DNA of 64,000 bases from Bifidobacterium asteroides DSM 20089 (GCF_002715865.1 NZ_CP017696.1:496001-560000), one strand, 5' to 3'. Shown: positions 46,309 to 56,261, counted from the first letter of the stretch. Made by a program: numbers and translations. The notes: generated by a model not told the origin, from the letters alone.

Positions 46309-47298
46309 TCATTTATTGAGACCGTGCGCCTGCAGGTTGTCGATGAGCCAGGACCAATCGTAAGGGCCTTTATAACGTTGGATAAATTCGAGAATAGTGG
46401 GAATGCCGGGTGCGCTAAGGGCGCCTCCCGGGGTCTGCACTGAGTAGGCGGATGCCGCTGTCGCCAACTCCATGCAATGGCGCAATGGCCATGACCATGT
46501 AAAGGCTGTCATTAAAGCGGCTGCAAAAATGTCGCCGGCGCCGGTGGGATCCTTTGCTTCCACGGAAGGGGCCGGGACTTCGATGAAGCCGGTCGGGTCA
46601 GAGGCAGAAGATCCCAGGCCGCCGCGCGTGATGACAGCCGTTGATACATATTCACGTAGCATTTTCAGAGCACCTGCTGTCGTTTTCTGACCAGTGAAGT
46701 GTCTTGCTTCGGTTTCATTCATCAGCAGGACATCGACTCCTCTGGCGGATTCGAGGATCTGCCTAGGCCAGCGGCCGGAGGAATCCCATCCGACGCCGCC
46801 GAATATGATTGTGCCCTGGTCTCGTAGGGGCTGTGACCAGGTGGGCAATCCTTCAGAGAGGCTGACGAAGAGCGTTCTGGTCAGTTTACCGGCAGGCCAA
46901 TCCAGGGCAAGCGCTGAACGGTCATAGGTGACAAACGCGCGATCATTGCCAGTGCTGATAGCCACTGAGACCGGATTGCGGTATGCCGCGCTGGTGGTGC
47001 ACAGATCAAGATTGAGATGGTCAACCTTTTGGAGGGTTTTGAACAATAAAGTCGACAATTGATCGTGTCCGCGGTTGGTGAGCAGACCGGATTCGGATCC
47101 AAGTCTTGCGGCAGCCACGGCCCTGTTGGCTGCACCCCCCGGAGAGATGGTCAGGTTGCCGGCCATTACTTCGGTCCCAGGCTGTGGGAAATCAACATCC
47201 GAAAAAACCAGATCCAGGTAAGTTTTCCCGGCAATCACTACGTCGAAGATCTTCGGACTGGCTTTATCGATCATCGTCTCATTGTTGATTCTGCTCAT
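46309..47298 (-). CDS. PfkB-family carbohydrate kinase, ribokinase-like
   Basis: A 329-residue ribokinase-fold kinase. The PfkB signature 1 is SPGGAANRAVAAARLG, and signature 2 carries the catalytic Asp in DPTGAGDIFAAAL. The N-terminus reads VVIAGKTYLDLVFSD. The start is ATG 47298; ATG 47274 is an alternative. It is divergent from a DeoR regulator, with a perfect inverted repeat directly at its start, so it is probably repressed by that regulator. The substrate is unknown; a sugar or nucleoside released by the GH4 pathway next door is possible. Confidence 0.87.
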   Translation of the reverse strand: MSRINNETMIDKASPKIFDVVIAGKTYLDLVFSDVDFPQPGTEVMAGNLTISPGGAANRAVAAARLGSESGLLTNRGHDQLSTLLFKTLQKVDHLNLDLCTTSAAYRNPVSVAISTGNDRAFVTYDRSALALDWPAGKLTRTLFVSLSEGLPTWSQPLRDQGTIIFGGVGWDSSGRWPRQILESARGVDVLLMNETEARHFTGQKTTAGALKMLREYVSTAVITRGGLGSSASDPTGFIEVPAPSVEAKDPTGAGDIFAAALMTAFTWSWPLRHCMELATAASAYSVQTPGGALSAPGIPTILEFIQRYKGPYDWSWLIDNLQAHGLNK

Positions 47299-47338
47299 GT
47301 TTGCTCATTCTAGATAGAAACACTCAAAATGAGCAAAC
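47299..47338. promoter_or_regulatory. Operator: 11-bp perfect inverted repeat between divergent kinase and DeoR genes
   Basis: GTTTGCTCATT (47299-47309) and AATGAGCAAAC (47328-47338) are exact inverted repeats with an 18-base spacer. The left arm touches the kinase start codon and the right arm ends one base before the -35 of the DeoR gene. This suits a DeoR-type repressor acting on both genes. Confidence 0.8.
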
Positions 47339-47339
47339 T

Positions 47340-47368
47340 TTGTCAAATCCTGTCATTTCATGTATGGT
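47340..47368 (+). promoter_or_regulatory. Promoter of the DeoR gene
   Basis: TTGTCA (47340-47345), 17 bases, then TATGGT (47363-47368). The expected transcription start falls at or next to ATG 47375, implying a leaderless mRNA. Confidence 0.6.
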
Positions 47369-47374
47369 GAAGTC

Positions 47375-48148
47375 ATGCTTTTGGATGAACGCCGTCAACG
47401 GATTCTCGATCAGCTGGCCGAGCATGGACAGTCAGTCAAGGACTTGTCACATGGTCTTGGGGTCAGTGAATCCACTATCAGAAGGGACCTCACATTCCTG
47501 GAGCAGGATGGCCGCCTCAAGCGCAAATATGGCGGTGCGATGCTGACCCAGGGCAACAGGGCCGACATCACTGACTCCGGCAAGCAGGACCGCGTCGTCG
47601 AGGCGACTGATGCGCAGATGCAACTTTGGGAACGCATGGCCAAGGCTGCTGCTGACATGGTTCAGGACGGCTCGGTCATCATCTTGGATGTGGCCCCTGA
47701 AGCGGCTTTGATTGCACGCAATCTGCGCGGACACAAGGTGACCATCATCACATCGAATCTGGCCGTACTTGATCAGGTTCGTGATGATGAAGCAGTTGAC
47801 CTGGTGCTCATAGGCGGTGCGGTGCGGCACCATCATAACAGTCTGGTCGGCCCGCTGGCTGAACGGATGATCGCCGATGTTGCAGCTGACTTGATGTTTC
47901 TTTGTTGCACCGGTGTGCGGGGGAATGCCGTGGTGGACAACATGGCGGTCGAAGCCCCGATACGTCAGGGTTTCATAAAGGCGTCCCAGCAAATAGTCCT
48001 GTTGGCGGATGAATCCAAATTCCCTGGAACCGGAAGTTTCAAACTGTGCTCATTGACTGATTTGGATGCTCTCATCACGACTTCGGGGTCCGGCAAGGGA
48101 ATGCAAGACAGTTTTGCCAAGGAAGGCAAGAAGGTGGTGGTCGTATGA
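47375..48148 (+). CDS. DeoR/GlpR-family sugar-metabolism repressor
   Basis: A 257-residue regulator with an N-terminal DeoR helix-turn-helix (ERRQRILDQLAEHGQSVKDL, then GVSESTIRRDLTFLEQDGRL) and a C-terminal sugar-phosphate-binding domain (SVIILDVAPEAALIARNL, ADESKFPGTG). ATG 47375 fits the family start (MLLDERR); ATG 47360 would add five residues. Its 3' end overlaps the GH4 gene by four bases (ATGA), so they share a transcript, and it probably binds the operator at 47299-47338. Confidence 0.92.
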   Translation: MLLDERRQRILDQLAEHGQSVKDLSHGLGVSESTIRRDLTFLEQDGRLKRKYGGAMLTQGNRADITDSGKQDRVVEATDAQMQLWERMAKAAADMVQDGSVIILDVAPEAALIARNLRGHKVTIITSNLAVLDQVRDDEAVDLVLIGGAVRHHHNSLVGPLAERMIADVAADLMFLCCTGVRGNAVVDNMAVEAPIRQGFIKASQQIVLLADESKFPGTGSFKLCSLTDLDALITTSGSGKGMQDSFAKEGKKVVVV

Positions 48149-49506
48149 AATTAACGATTCTTGGTGGCGGAGGCTTCCGTACGCCGTTCATCTGGCAGGC
48201 ATTGATCAGGGATCAAGGCGAACCGCGCGTGGATGAGCTGGCTCTGTATGACACAAGCCAGTCGCGTATGGATACGATGGTGAACATCATGCGTGTCCAG
48301 GCCCAGGGCTTCGACCACAAGCCTGGAATCCGCACATACACGGAGCTTGAGCCGGCCCTGAGCGGTGCCGATTTTATTTTTGCTGCGATTCGTGAGGGAG
48401 GCCTCCAGGCCAGATGCTGCGATGAACATGTGGCTTTGGATCTGGGCCTGCTGGGGCAGGAAACCACTGGGCCCGGCGGGCTCGCATACGCCATGCGCAC
48501 TGTGCCGGTTATGCTGCGGATGGCCCGTATGGCTGCCAGGGTCTGCCCTGACGCATACTTTTTGAACTTCACCAACCCTGCTGGCATCATTACCGAGGCA
48601 TTGCAAAGCGTATTGGGTGATCGTGTGGTCGGCATATGTGACACCCCATCCGGATTGGGCAGAAGAATAGCCGCGGCTTTGGGACATGATCCAGAGGATG
48701 TCAGCATGGATTATGTCGGCCTCAACCATCTGGGTTGGATGCGTAGAGTGTTGGTCGGCGATCATGATCTGCTGCCGGAACTGCTTGCCGATGAGGAGAA
48801 GCTGTCGGGGCTGGAGGAGGCCAAGGTCTTCGACCCGGACTGGTTGCGGCAGTTGGGGATGATTCCCAATGAATATCTCTTCTACTACTACTGCGATAGA
48901 GATGCCGTCCGTCGTATCTTGGAGTCTCCCATGACCCGCGGCGACTTTCTGCTCAAGACCCAGACGCGTTTCTACAAACAAGCAGCCACGGCCGGGAACG
49001 AAGCCGACCGTATCTGGACCGATGCCTTGCAGGAACGTGGAGCCAGTTATATGGCTGAGGCTCTGGGAGGTGTACAAGGTGCCCCCACCAGCAACCGCAA
49101 GGAGGAGTTCGATCCTGCCCATTTGGGTTATGCAGGAGTGGCTCTGGGCGTTATGAATGCAATCAGTCGACATGAGCGTCGGGTCATGATTCTCAATGTG
49201 CGCAACAGGGGAACAATAGCTGGCCTACCCGATGATGCCGTTGTCGAGGTTCCTTCGCTTGTGGACTCTCACGGAATCCATCCTCTGAATGTGGGGGAGC
49301 AGCCCACAATGGACCAGATCGGCCTTATGCAACAGGTGCGTCAGTCGGAAAGGCATGCGGTTCGGGCTGGGATCGAGGGATCCCCCCATGAGGCTTTGCT
49401 GGCTTTCGCCTTGCATCCTCTGGTGCAGTCCGTTCCGTTGGCCAGAAAGCTGCTGGCCGGATATCGTCGTGAAATTCCTGAGATGAACGCCATTTTCGAG
49501 AAATGA
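48145..49506 (+). CDS. GH4 6-phospho-beta-glucosidase-like glycosidase
   Basis: A 453-residue NAD- and metal-dependent GH4 enzyme, which hydrolyses phosphorylated glycosides by an oxidation-elimination mechanism. The NAD loop is ILGGGGFRTPF at the start; metal-binding Cys165 lies in GICDTPSG and His195 in GLNHLGW. The segment NPAGIITEAL matches the 6-phospho-beta-glucosidase branch. No PTS gene is adjacent, so the source of a phosphorylated substrate is unclear; the neighbouring PfkB kinase is a candidate. It is translationally coupled to the DeoR gene. Confidence 0.88.
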   Translation: MKLTILGGGGFRTPFIWQALIRDQGEPRVDELALYDTSQSRMDTMVNIMRVQAQGFDHKPGIRTYTELEPALSGADFIFAAIREGGLQARCCDEHVALDLGLLGQETTGPGGLAYAMRTVPVMLRMARMAARVCPDAYFLNFTNPAGIITEALQSVLGDRVVGICDTPSGLGRRIAAALGHDPEDVSMDYVGLNHLGWMRRVLVGDHDLLPELLADEEKLSGLEEAKVFDPDWLRQLGMIPNEYLFYYYCDRDAVRRILESPMTRGDFLLKTQTRFYKQAATAGNEADRIWTDALQERGASYMAEALGGVQGAPTSNRKEEFDPAHLGYAGVALGVMNAISRHERRVMILNVRNRGTIAGLPDDAVVEVPSLVDSHGIHPLNVGEQPTMDQIGLMQQVRQSERHAVRAGIEGSPHEALLAFALHPLVQSVPLARKLLAGYRREIPEMNAIFEK

Positions 49507-49662
49507 GGATAAAAATGACCAACCGGTCTTCGGCCCGGGGCTAAGCGGGTCGGTACGCGGACGGGGATTTTTTGCGTCCCTCATGTGATGTATCGCAAGA
49601 GTTCACAGTGCCAGGTAAAGCGATCAAAGCGGATTGTATTGTAATGGAAAGGTGCTCGGTTT

Positions 49663-52600
49663 ATGCAAATCAAGGTTGATCGAGAGCTGAACAAGTGTAG
49701 GCGCTTCCTCAGAGATCGCATACGTCCTTTTATCGAAGAGGAACTTGAATCCTGCACTGTCGCAGCTTATGTCAACTCAGGGGAACCTGAACCTCCCAAG
49801 GACTTTATTCGTCGTGCAGAGGCAGGTTTGATTCGATTCCACCCTGTTGATCGTGGAGATGCGTGGGGGACGAACTGGGGCACGACCTGGTTTCGCGTTG
49901 ATGGCAGGCTGCCTATGTCGGAGTCCCGTCACGGGACGGAGTTTGATCTGATTGTTGACCTGGGTTGGAATTCCAGCGTTTCCGGGGGGCAGTGCGAGGG
50001 ATTGGTCTTCGCCAAGGATGGAAGAGCGATCAAGGGCGTTCAGCCAATGAATGCTTGGGTCCGCTTGCAAGGCAAGGGTGCTATGGCGGGTCTGTGTGAC
50101 GACAATGGCGCCTTCCGCCTGTATGTTGAGGCCGGGTGCAATCCCATGCTGTTGAATATTCCACAGCGTTCCACGGATTTGGGCGAAGAGGCCGATGGGC
50201 GTGTGTGTGGAAAGTATGCCTTCCATGGCATCAGTCTGTGCCGGTTTGATCGTGAACTTTGGGAGTATGCCAGGGATCTGGAGGTCGTTACGGGCCTGCT
50301 TGATGTCATTGACAAGAACTCGGTGCGATATTGGCAGGTGATGAAGGCCCTGCAGACCTCGCTCAATCATTATGATGATGATTACCGCGCTGAAACACTC
50401 GGCCAGGCCCGACATGCATTGGCTGGGGTGCTGAGCAAAACCAACGGCCCGACGGTTTTCCATGATCATGCGGTCGGTCACGCACATATAGACACCGCCT
50501 ATCTGTGGCCGAAGCGCGAGACAAGGCGAAAAATCGGCAGGACTGTTGCCAATGTCCTGGCCCTGATGGATCAGGACGACGAATTTGTTTTTGCAATGAG
50601 CTCGGCTCAGCAGTTTGCATGGCTGGAGGAGGATTATCCTGATCTCTTCAGACGCGTAAAGGAACGGATAGACCAGGGTCGATTCATTCCTGTGGGCGGA
50701 ATGTGGGTGGAAGCAGATGCCATGATGCCTTCAGGCGAGTCTCTTGTCAGGCAGATTACCAATGGCCGTCGGTATTTCAAGGACCATCTTGGCATCAGTC
50801 CAAAAGGCATCTGGTTGCCTGATAGCTTTGGGTATACAGGTGCTTTCCCGCAGATTGCCAGAAGGGCTGGATACAGCTGGTTCCTCTCACAGAAATTGTC
50901 CTGGAATGACACAACCAAGTTTCCCCATCATTCCTTCATCTGGGAGGGAATCGACGGCAGTCCGATACTGACTCATTTTCCGCCTACTGATACTTATGCC
51001 GCCGAAATCACTCCCGGTGAATTGCGTTACTCGGAGATGAATGCAGCCGACAAGGAATGGATCGACCAGGGTCTGCTGCTTTATGGATACGGTGACGGTG
51101 GCGGCGGTCCCACCAGGGAGATGCTGGGCAGGCTCTCCAGGTTGCGCGATCTTGAGGGCGTGCCCACCTGCACTTCCGCGTCGCCTGACGATTTCTTCCA
51201 GACGCTGGCGGATCAGATGAATCGTTGTGATGGCTTTGAGAGGCCACGTTGGCACGGTGAGCTATATCTGCAGCTGCATCGAGCCACGCTCACGGCGCAG
51301 CAGGACATGAAGGCTGACTGCCGTCGCGAGGAGGGGATGCTCAGAACCATGGAATATCTGGGTTGCCTGGCCAGCTTGTGCCATGCGGAATATCGTTACC
51401 CCGGCGATCGGCTTCAATTCATCTGGCACCGTCTTCTGCTCAACCAGTTCCACGACATTCTCCCAGGTTCTTCGATTTCTTGGGTGCACCGTGAAGCCCG
51501 TCAGGAGTATGAGCAGGATATGTCCGAGCTGAGCGGGTTGATTCAGTCGGCTGCTGATACTGTGGCCGAGGCTGATCCCGATCTTCCCGTGCTTCAAAAG
51601 GGGTATATCGCGCAAAAGGATTGGCTGGTGCATCCAAGTCTTCCAGACGACTGCGCTGTGGTTGACGGTTGTCTTTCCTGCAATGATTCCGCTCCTCAGG
51701 TCCATGCTGAAAAATATGGATTCGTCATGGAGAATGCTTCGATAAGGGTTGCCATCAACAACGAAGGACTGATCGTATCCTTACGTGACCTTAAGGCCGG
51801 ACGCGAACTGGTGGCTTCGGATCACGCTCTAGGCTCCTATCGCCTGTTGATCGACAAGCCATGCGAGCGTGATGCATGGGAATTGGACCGAGATGCCTTC
51901 CTGGGTCCCATTGATGAAGGCAGGGTCGTCAAGGTTGAACCTGTTTGCTCATCCGTTTCGGCCGGCGTGGAGATCACCACGGCTATAGGCGCAGGAACAA
52001 CTATCAGGACCCAGGTTCTTCTGGATGGTCAAAACAGAAGTCTCAGGTTCCATGCCTACGTTGACTGGCAGGAGCGGGATCGCTTTCTCAAGGTGGATTT
52101 CCCTTTGAATGTCCAGACATCCATGGCTACTTACGAGTGTCAATACGGTACAGTCGATCGTCCAGTCTGTAGGGATGATGCAGACACGGAGGCGGCCTTT
52201 GAGTGTTGCACCCATAGATTCGTGCACCTTCACGAGGGTGGATATGGAGTTGGGCTGGTCAACGAATCCACATATGGCTCCAGTGTCTTCCCGGTGGAGT
52301 CCGACGGGAATAACGGTGGCAGAACAGGGACCCTTTTGGAGTTGTCGCTGCTTTCCGCGCCCACATTCCCTGACCCCAATACGGATGTCGGCCGGAGCCA
52401 CGAATTCACCTGGGAGGTCCTTCCGGGTGCCAATGTGGCGGATACGGTCAAGGAGGCGGGTGTTATCAACGCACCGACAATCGCCCATCTGCCGCAGGTC
52501 AGGCCGCTGATTCAATTGCGTCAAGGGAAAGGCACGGTGATTCTGGATTGGGTCAAGCCGGCCGATGATGGATCGAAGGACATCATTGTTCGTTTGTATG

Positions 52601-52803
52601 AACCTGTCGGGGAATCCGCAACTGCGGACATTCTTGCGGATGATCTGATCGCCGAGGCAACCGTATGCGAAACGGATCTGCTGGAAGTAGCCGGGGCGAC
52701 CCACGGCATGCCATCCGCCCTGGAAGGCGCTTGGATTCCTCTGCAAGGTGCGCACCTTAACCTGCGCCCGTACCAATTAACGACGTTACGGATTCGACCA
52801 TGA
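49663..52803 (+). CDS. GH38 alpha-mannosidase, copy 1
   Basis: A 1046-residue zinc-dependent retaining alpha-mannosidase. Zinc ligands and the nucleophile are visible: GHAHID at residues 272-277 (His273, Asp275-277 region), the nucleophile Asp387 in LPDSFGYTG, and a zinc His597 in NQFHDILPG. A C-terminal beta-sandwich follows. It has no signal peptide, so it is cytoplasmic and works on imported glycan fragments. The start is ATG 49663, with GGAAAGG upstream. It is followed by two permeases and a lipoprotein. In bifidobacteria, GH38 enzymes act on alpha-mannosides from N-glycans. Confidence 0.95.
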   Translation: MQIKVDRELNKCRRFLRDRIRPFIEEELESCTVAAYVNSGEPEPPKDFIRRAEAGLIRFHPVDRGDAWGTNWGTTWFRVDGRLPMSESRHGTEFDLIVDLGWNSSVSGGQCEGLVFAKDGRAIKGVQPMNAWVRLQGKGAMAGLCDDNGAFRLYVEAGCNPMLLNIPQRSTDLGEEADGRVCGKYAFHGISLCRFDRELWEYARDLEVVTGLLDVIDKNSVRYWQVMKALQTSLNHYDDDYRAETLGQARHALAGVLSKTNGPTVFHDHAVGHAHIDTAYLWPKRETRRKIGRTVANVLALMDQDDEFVFAMSSAQQFAWLEEDYPDLFRRVKERIDQGRFIPVGGMWVEADAMMPSGESLVRQITNGRRYFKDHLGISPKGIWLPDSFGYTGAFPQIARRAGYSWFLSQKLSWNDTTKFPHHSFIWEGIDGSPILTHFPPTDTYAAEITPGELRYSEMNAADKEWIDQGLLLYGYGDGGGGPTREMLGRLSRLRDLEGVPTCTSASPDDFFQTLADQMNRCDGFERPRWHGELYLQLHRATLTAQQDMKADCRREEGMLRTMEYLGCLASLCHAEYRYPGDRLQFIWHRLLLNQFHDILPGSSISWVHREARQEYEQDMSELSGLIQSAADTVAEADPDLPVLQKGYIAQKDWLVHPSLPDDCAVVDGCLSCNDSAPQVHAEKYGFVMENASIRVAINNEGLIVSLRDLKAGRELVASDHALGSYRLLIDKPCERDAWELDRDAFLGPIDEGRVVKVEPVCSSVSAGVEITTAIGAGTTIRTQVLLDGQNRSLRFHAYVDWQERDRFLKVDFPLNVQTSMATYECQYGTVDRPVCRDDADTEAAFECCTHRFVHLHEGGYGVGLVNESTYGSSVFPVESDGNNGGRTGTLLELSLLSAPTFPDPNTDVGRSHEFTWEVLPGANVADTVKEAGVINAPTIAHLPQVRPLIQLRQGKGTVILDWVKPADDGSKDIIVRLYEPVGESATADILADDLIAEATVCETDLLEVAGATHGMPSALEGAWIPLQGAHLNLRPYQLTTLRIRP

Positions 52804-52885
52804 TGGGCTCGGCGCCCAGGCCATGGCCAATGAGGACTGCCGGGGCGCTTATGTACACAACAACATCAAAAGAAAGCAGGGCGAT

Positions 52886-53884
52886 ATGACTACGATGTCA
52901 GAATCTCCCACATCCCTGTCATCACCAAAACCCAGGGGTGTAAATCCATCCAATCGATGGAAAAAAGGGATACGAAGCAAAAGCAGGTGGGCCGGCTTGG
53001 GATTTGTCCTGCCGTTCCTGCTGGTCTTTTTTGTAGCAACCATACTACCTATCATTTATGCTCTGTACCTGAGCCTCTTCCGGGATCAGCTCATAGGCGG
53101 CAGCCATTTCGTTGGATTGGCCAACTACATATCGCTGCTCAAAAGCGGTACTTTCTGGGACGGGGTATGGCGTGTGATCCGGGTGTTCCTGATCCAGGTG
53201 CCGATCATGTTGGGCCTGGCTCTCCTGGCGGCCCTGTGCATCGACTCCGGGCGACTCAGAGGGCACGGGTTCTTCCGAATCATCCTTTTCCTGCCGTATG
53301 CAGTTCCAGGCGTTGTCGCAGTGCTGATATGGGAATTCCTGTACGGCGATCAATTCGGGTTGACTGCCAGCATCAACAGCTGGTTCAACATAGCCATGCA
53401 TCCATTGTCCAAAAACGTCATCCTGTGGTCCATAGGCAACATCATGACCTGGTCGTTCCTGGGATACAACATGCTGATTCTGTACTCCGGGCTGAAAACA
53501 ATTCCTACCGAGCTGTATGAAGCCGCCCGTTTGGACGGAGCCAGCGAATGGAAAATCGCTCGTTACATCAAGGTGCCGGCAATAAAGGGGCAGTTGCTGA
53601 TCACATGGATGTTCTCCATTATCGGTACCTTCCAGCTTTTCAGTGAGCCACAGCTGCTGAAGACGCCCGCGCCCAATGCAATATCAAGCAACTACACGCC
53701 CAACCTTTGGGCATACAACCTGTCTCTTAACGGAAGCCAGTACAACAATGCAGCTGCTCTGGCAATTCTTATGGGACTGATCACAGGGGTGATCACCTAT
53801 ATCACCCAGGAGCAGGGATCGCGAAGCGGCGATGAGAAGAAGCCCAAGGCATCCCGAGCTGCAAAAAGGAGGGCTGATCGATGA
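52886..53884 (+). CDS. ABC sugar transporter permease (CUT1, MalF/UgpA type), unit 1
   Basis: A 332-residue permease with six or more membrane helices and a polar N-terminus of about 35 residues. The coupling EAA loop is YEAARLDGASEWKIARYIKV, which contacts the ATPase. ATG 52886 (MTTMSESP) follows AGGG; the frame upstream reaches 52823 but lacks a ribosome site. It is followed by a second permease with an ATGA overlap. With the lipoprotein at 54895 it forms an importer for mannose-containing oligosaccharides, inferred from the adjacent GH38. Confidence 0.92.
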   Translation: MTTMSESPTSLSSPKPRGVNPSNRWKKGIRSKSRWAGLGFVLPFLLVFFVATILPIIYALYLSLFRDQLIGGSHFVGLANYISLLKSGTFWDGVWRVIRVFLIQVPIMLGLALLAALCIDSGRLRGHGFFRIILFLPYAVPGVVAVLIWEFLYGDQFGLTASINSWFNIAMHPLSKNVILWSIGNIMTWSFLGYNMLILYSGLKTIPTELYEAARLDGASEWKIARYIKVPAIKGQLLITWMFSIIGTFQLFSEPQLLKTPAPNAISSNYTPNLWAYNLSLNGSQYNNAAALAILMGLITGVITYITQEQGSRSGDEKKPKASRAAKRRADR

Positions 53885-54777
53885 GTATCGTCAAACATTC
53901 CGGATCAAACAGATCTACCGGCGCCTACAGTCTGGTCCGGCACTCGCCGGCCATGCTCATCTTTATGCTGCTGCTGGCGTCGTATTCCTTGATTCCATTG
54001 TTGTGGCTGCTGATCAATGCCACCAAGACCCAGGCTGACGTTATGTCCACGTTCGGTCTGTGGTTCGGACACGGCTTCAACCTGATAGACAACATCAAGG
54101 AGACCTTTTCCTATAAGGATGGGATTTTCGCCAAATGGCTTCTCAATACCTTCTTATACGTGCTGATCGGAGCCGGCGGTGCGACTTTTTTGGCGACCAT
54201 GGCGGGATATGCGCTGGCGATCTTTGACTTTCCGGGCAAGAAAGGCATCCTTGCCACGGTTATCGGAGGCATAGCCATCCCGGGAACAGCGCTGGTCGTT
54301 CCTACATTCCTGCTTTTTGCCAAGCTGGGATTGACCAATACACCATGGGCTGTCATTCTTCCGTCGCTGGTGAGTCCCTTCGGCCTTTATCTGGTCATGA
54401 GTTATTCGAGGACCGGCCTGCCAGTCAGCGTCATTGAGTCGGCACGCATGGATGGTGCGGGGGAATTCAGAATCTTTGCACAGATTGTGGTGCCTCTTCT
54501 GTCGCCCAGCATCATTACGGTGCTTTTGTTCGCTATCGTACAGACCTGGAATAACTATTTCCTGCCGTTGATCATGCTCAACGATCCACGGTGGTATCCG
54601 CTGACCGTGGGCTTGAATGAATGGAATGACCAAGCTACGGGCTCGTCGACGCCAGAACCCATTTACAACCTGGTGATCACTGGTTCCTTGCTTACGGTCA
54701 TACCGATTATTGTCATTTTCCTAATGCTGCAACGTTACTGGGAATCCGGCCTGACGGCTGGAAGCGTCAAGCAGTGA
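53881..54777 (+). CDS. ABC sugar transporter permease (CUT1, MalG type), unit 1
   Basis: A 298-residue permease with six membrane helices and the EAA loop IESARMDGAGEFRIFAQIVVPLL. It overlaps the first permease by four bases, so the two are coupled. A heterodimer with that permease would form the channel. No ATPase lies nearby; the shared MsmK/UgpC-type ATPase encoded elsewhere is the usual solution in bifidobacteria. Confidence 0.92.
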   Translation: MSIVKHSGSNRSTGAYSLVRHSPAMLIFMLLLASYSLIPLLWLLINATKTQADVMSTFGLWFGHGFNLIDNIKETFSYKDGIFAKWLLNTFLYVLIGAGGATFLATMAGYALAIFDFPGKKGILATVIGGIAIPGTALVVPTFLLFAKLGLTNTPWAVILPSLVSPFGLYLVMSYSRTGLPVSVIESARMDGAGEFRIFAQIVVPLLSPSIITVLLFAIVQTWNNYFLPLIMLNDPRWYPLTVGLNEWNDQATGSSTPEPIYNLVITGSLLTVIPIIVIFLMLQRYWESGLTAGSVKQ

Positions 54778-54894
54778 TCCATCGATGTGACAAGGAGGTC
54801 ATGGAGAAAGTCCCTCGTCTTGGAGGTTGCAGAAGAGACGGGGATAAGTAGGCATCGTCGATTCGTCGGCATGTCAAATCAAAGGAGATTGGTG

Positions 54895-56235
54895 ATGAAA
54901 CACAGCAGAATGACGAAATTCGCCACTGTCGCCACGGTGGCGGCTTTTGCGACAACTTTGTTGAGCGCCTGCGGAGGTGGCTCTTCAACAACCCAGAGCG
55001 GTCATGCAAATGACGTGGAACAGGCGCTTGAGAAAGGAGGCGATCTGGTCTATTGGACCTGGACATCGTCCGCTGATACCCAGGTCAAGGCCTTCGAGAA
55101 GCATTACCCCAAGGTTCATGTCAAGGTCGTCAACCCTGGCAGCGGGGCAGCGGCATATACCAAGATGATGAACGCCATAAAGTCGGGGTCCAATGTACCC
55201 GACATCATGCAGATCGAGTATCAGGCCCTGTCTCAGTTCTATACTCCGGGTAACCTGTTGGATCTGGCACCTTATGGCTTTGCCTCGCTCAAGAATCAAT
55301 ACGCGGCGTCCGCATGGAGCTCGGTGAGCGTTGGAGGCAAGGTCTACGGACTTCCTCAGGATACCGGTCCGATGGTTCTCTATTACAACAAGAAGGTCTT
55401 TGACTCGTTCGGCATCAGTGAGCCGCCAAAAACCTGGGATGAGTTCGTCAAGGACGGCGAGATCATGCAACAGAAGGATCCAAGCGTCCATATCACGAGC
55501 GACTCGGGTCAAGGCAATTTGGTGGCCTCCCTGCTTTGGCAGGCCGGCAGCCATGCCTTCAAGGTCTCTGGATCGAATGTAACCATCAATTTGAGTGACC
55601 CCGGTGCCCAGCGGTGGGCTGCCGTCTGGGACAAGCTGATTGGAGAGCATCTGATCACCACAGTGGCCAATCAGGGCACGGAGTGGTACCAGGCTGCAAA
55701 CAAGGGGAAGATGGCATCCATCATTTCAGCCTCGTGGCTTCGCAACACCCTGCAGACCTCGGTAAAGGAAAGTGCCGGGGACTGGAGAGTGGCTCCCATG
55801 CCTACATATGACGGGAAACCGGCCTCGGCCAATTACGGCGGTTCGTCTCAGGCCGTATATGCAAAGACGAAGAATCCCGCATTGGCTGCTGGTTTCGTCA
55901 AGTGGTTGAACAACTCACGAGAATCCATTGAGCTGGCCACGGCTTCAGGAGGCTTCCCCAGCACAGTCAAGGATTTGAATGCTCAGGACTTCCTGGAGGA
56001 GAAAGCCGACTACTTCGGCGGCCAACAGGTCAACAAGGTCTTTAATCAGAGCTCCAAGGATATTCGGTCTGGCTGGCAGTTCCTGCCCTATCAGGTCTAC
56101 GCCAATTCAATCGTGAATGATTCGATTGGCAAGGCCTATGAGGGCTCGGTCCGTTTCGAGGATGCGTTGAAGACCTTCCAGAAGGACCTGGTTAAGTATG
56201 GCAATGAACAGGGTTACACGGTAAAGGGTCTGTAG
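54895..56235 (+). CDS. ABC sugar-binding lipoprotein, unit 1
   Basis: A 446-residue solute-binding protein with a lipoprotein signal: a basic N-terminus, a hydrophobic stretch and the lipobox LLSACGGG, with Cys26 as the lipidated residue, followed by a Gly/Ser linker. The two lobes contain typical oligosaccharide-binding segments (VYGLPQDTGPMVLYYNKK). ATG 54895 is preceded by AAAGGAG; the frame is open upstream from 54787. It captures the glycan for the two permeases just before it; a terminator follows. Confidence 0.92.
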   Translation: MKHSRMTKFATVATVAAFATTLLSACGGGSSTTQSGHANDVEQALEKGGDLVYWTWTSSADTQVKAFEKHYPKVHVKVVNPGSGAAAYTKMMNAIKSGSNVPDIMQIEYQALSQFYTPGNLLDLAPYGFASLKNQYAASAWSSVSVGGKVYGLPQDTGPMVLYYNKKVFDSFGISEPPKTWDEFVKDGEIMQQKDPSVHITSDSGQGNLVASLLWQAGSHAFKVSGSNVTINLSDPGAQRWAAVWDKLIGEHLITTVANQGTEWYQAANKGKMASIISASWLRNTLQTSVKESAGDWRVAPMPTYDGKPASANYGGSSQAVYAKTKNPALAAGFVKWLNNSRESIELATASGGFPSTVKDLNAQDFLEEKADYFGGQQVNKVFNQSSKDIRSGWQFLPYQVYANSIVNDSIGKAYEGSVRFEDALKTFQKDLVKYGNEQGYTVKGL

Positions 56236-56261
56236 ATCGATTCATGTGATTGACCCTTCCA

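Noticed and set aside
44819-46312. 497-codon minus-strand frame opposite xylA
   Set aside because: Shadow of xylose isomerase in the opposite strand; the xylA motifs are unambiguous.
49515-49544. Nine-codon frame (MTNRSSARG) with a ribosome-site-like GAGGAT after GH4
   Set aside because: Too short to support as a gene; probably chance, with no sign of attenuation signals.
49571-49600. Small stem GGACG/CGTCC with a T-rich loop downstream of GH4
   Set aside because: Only five base pairs with the T-run inside the loop, so it is not a credible terminator.
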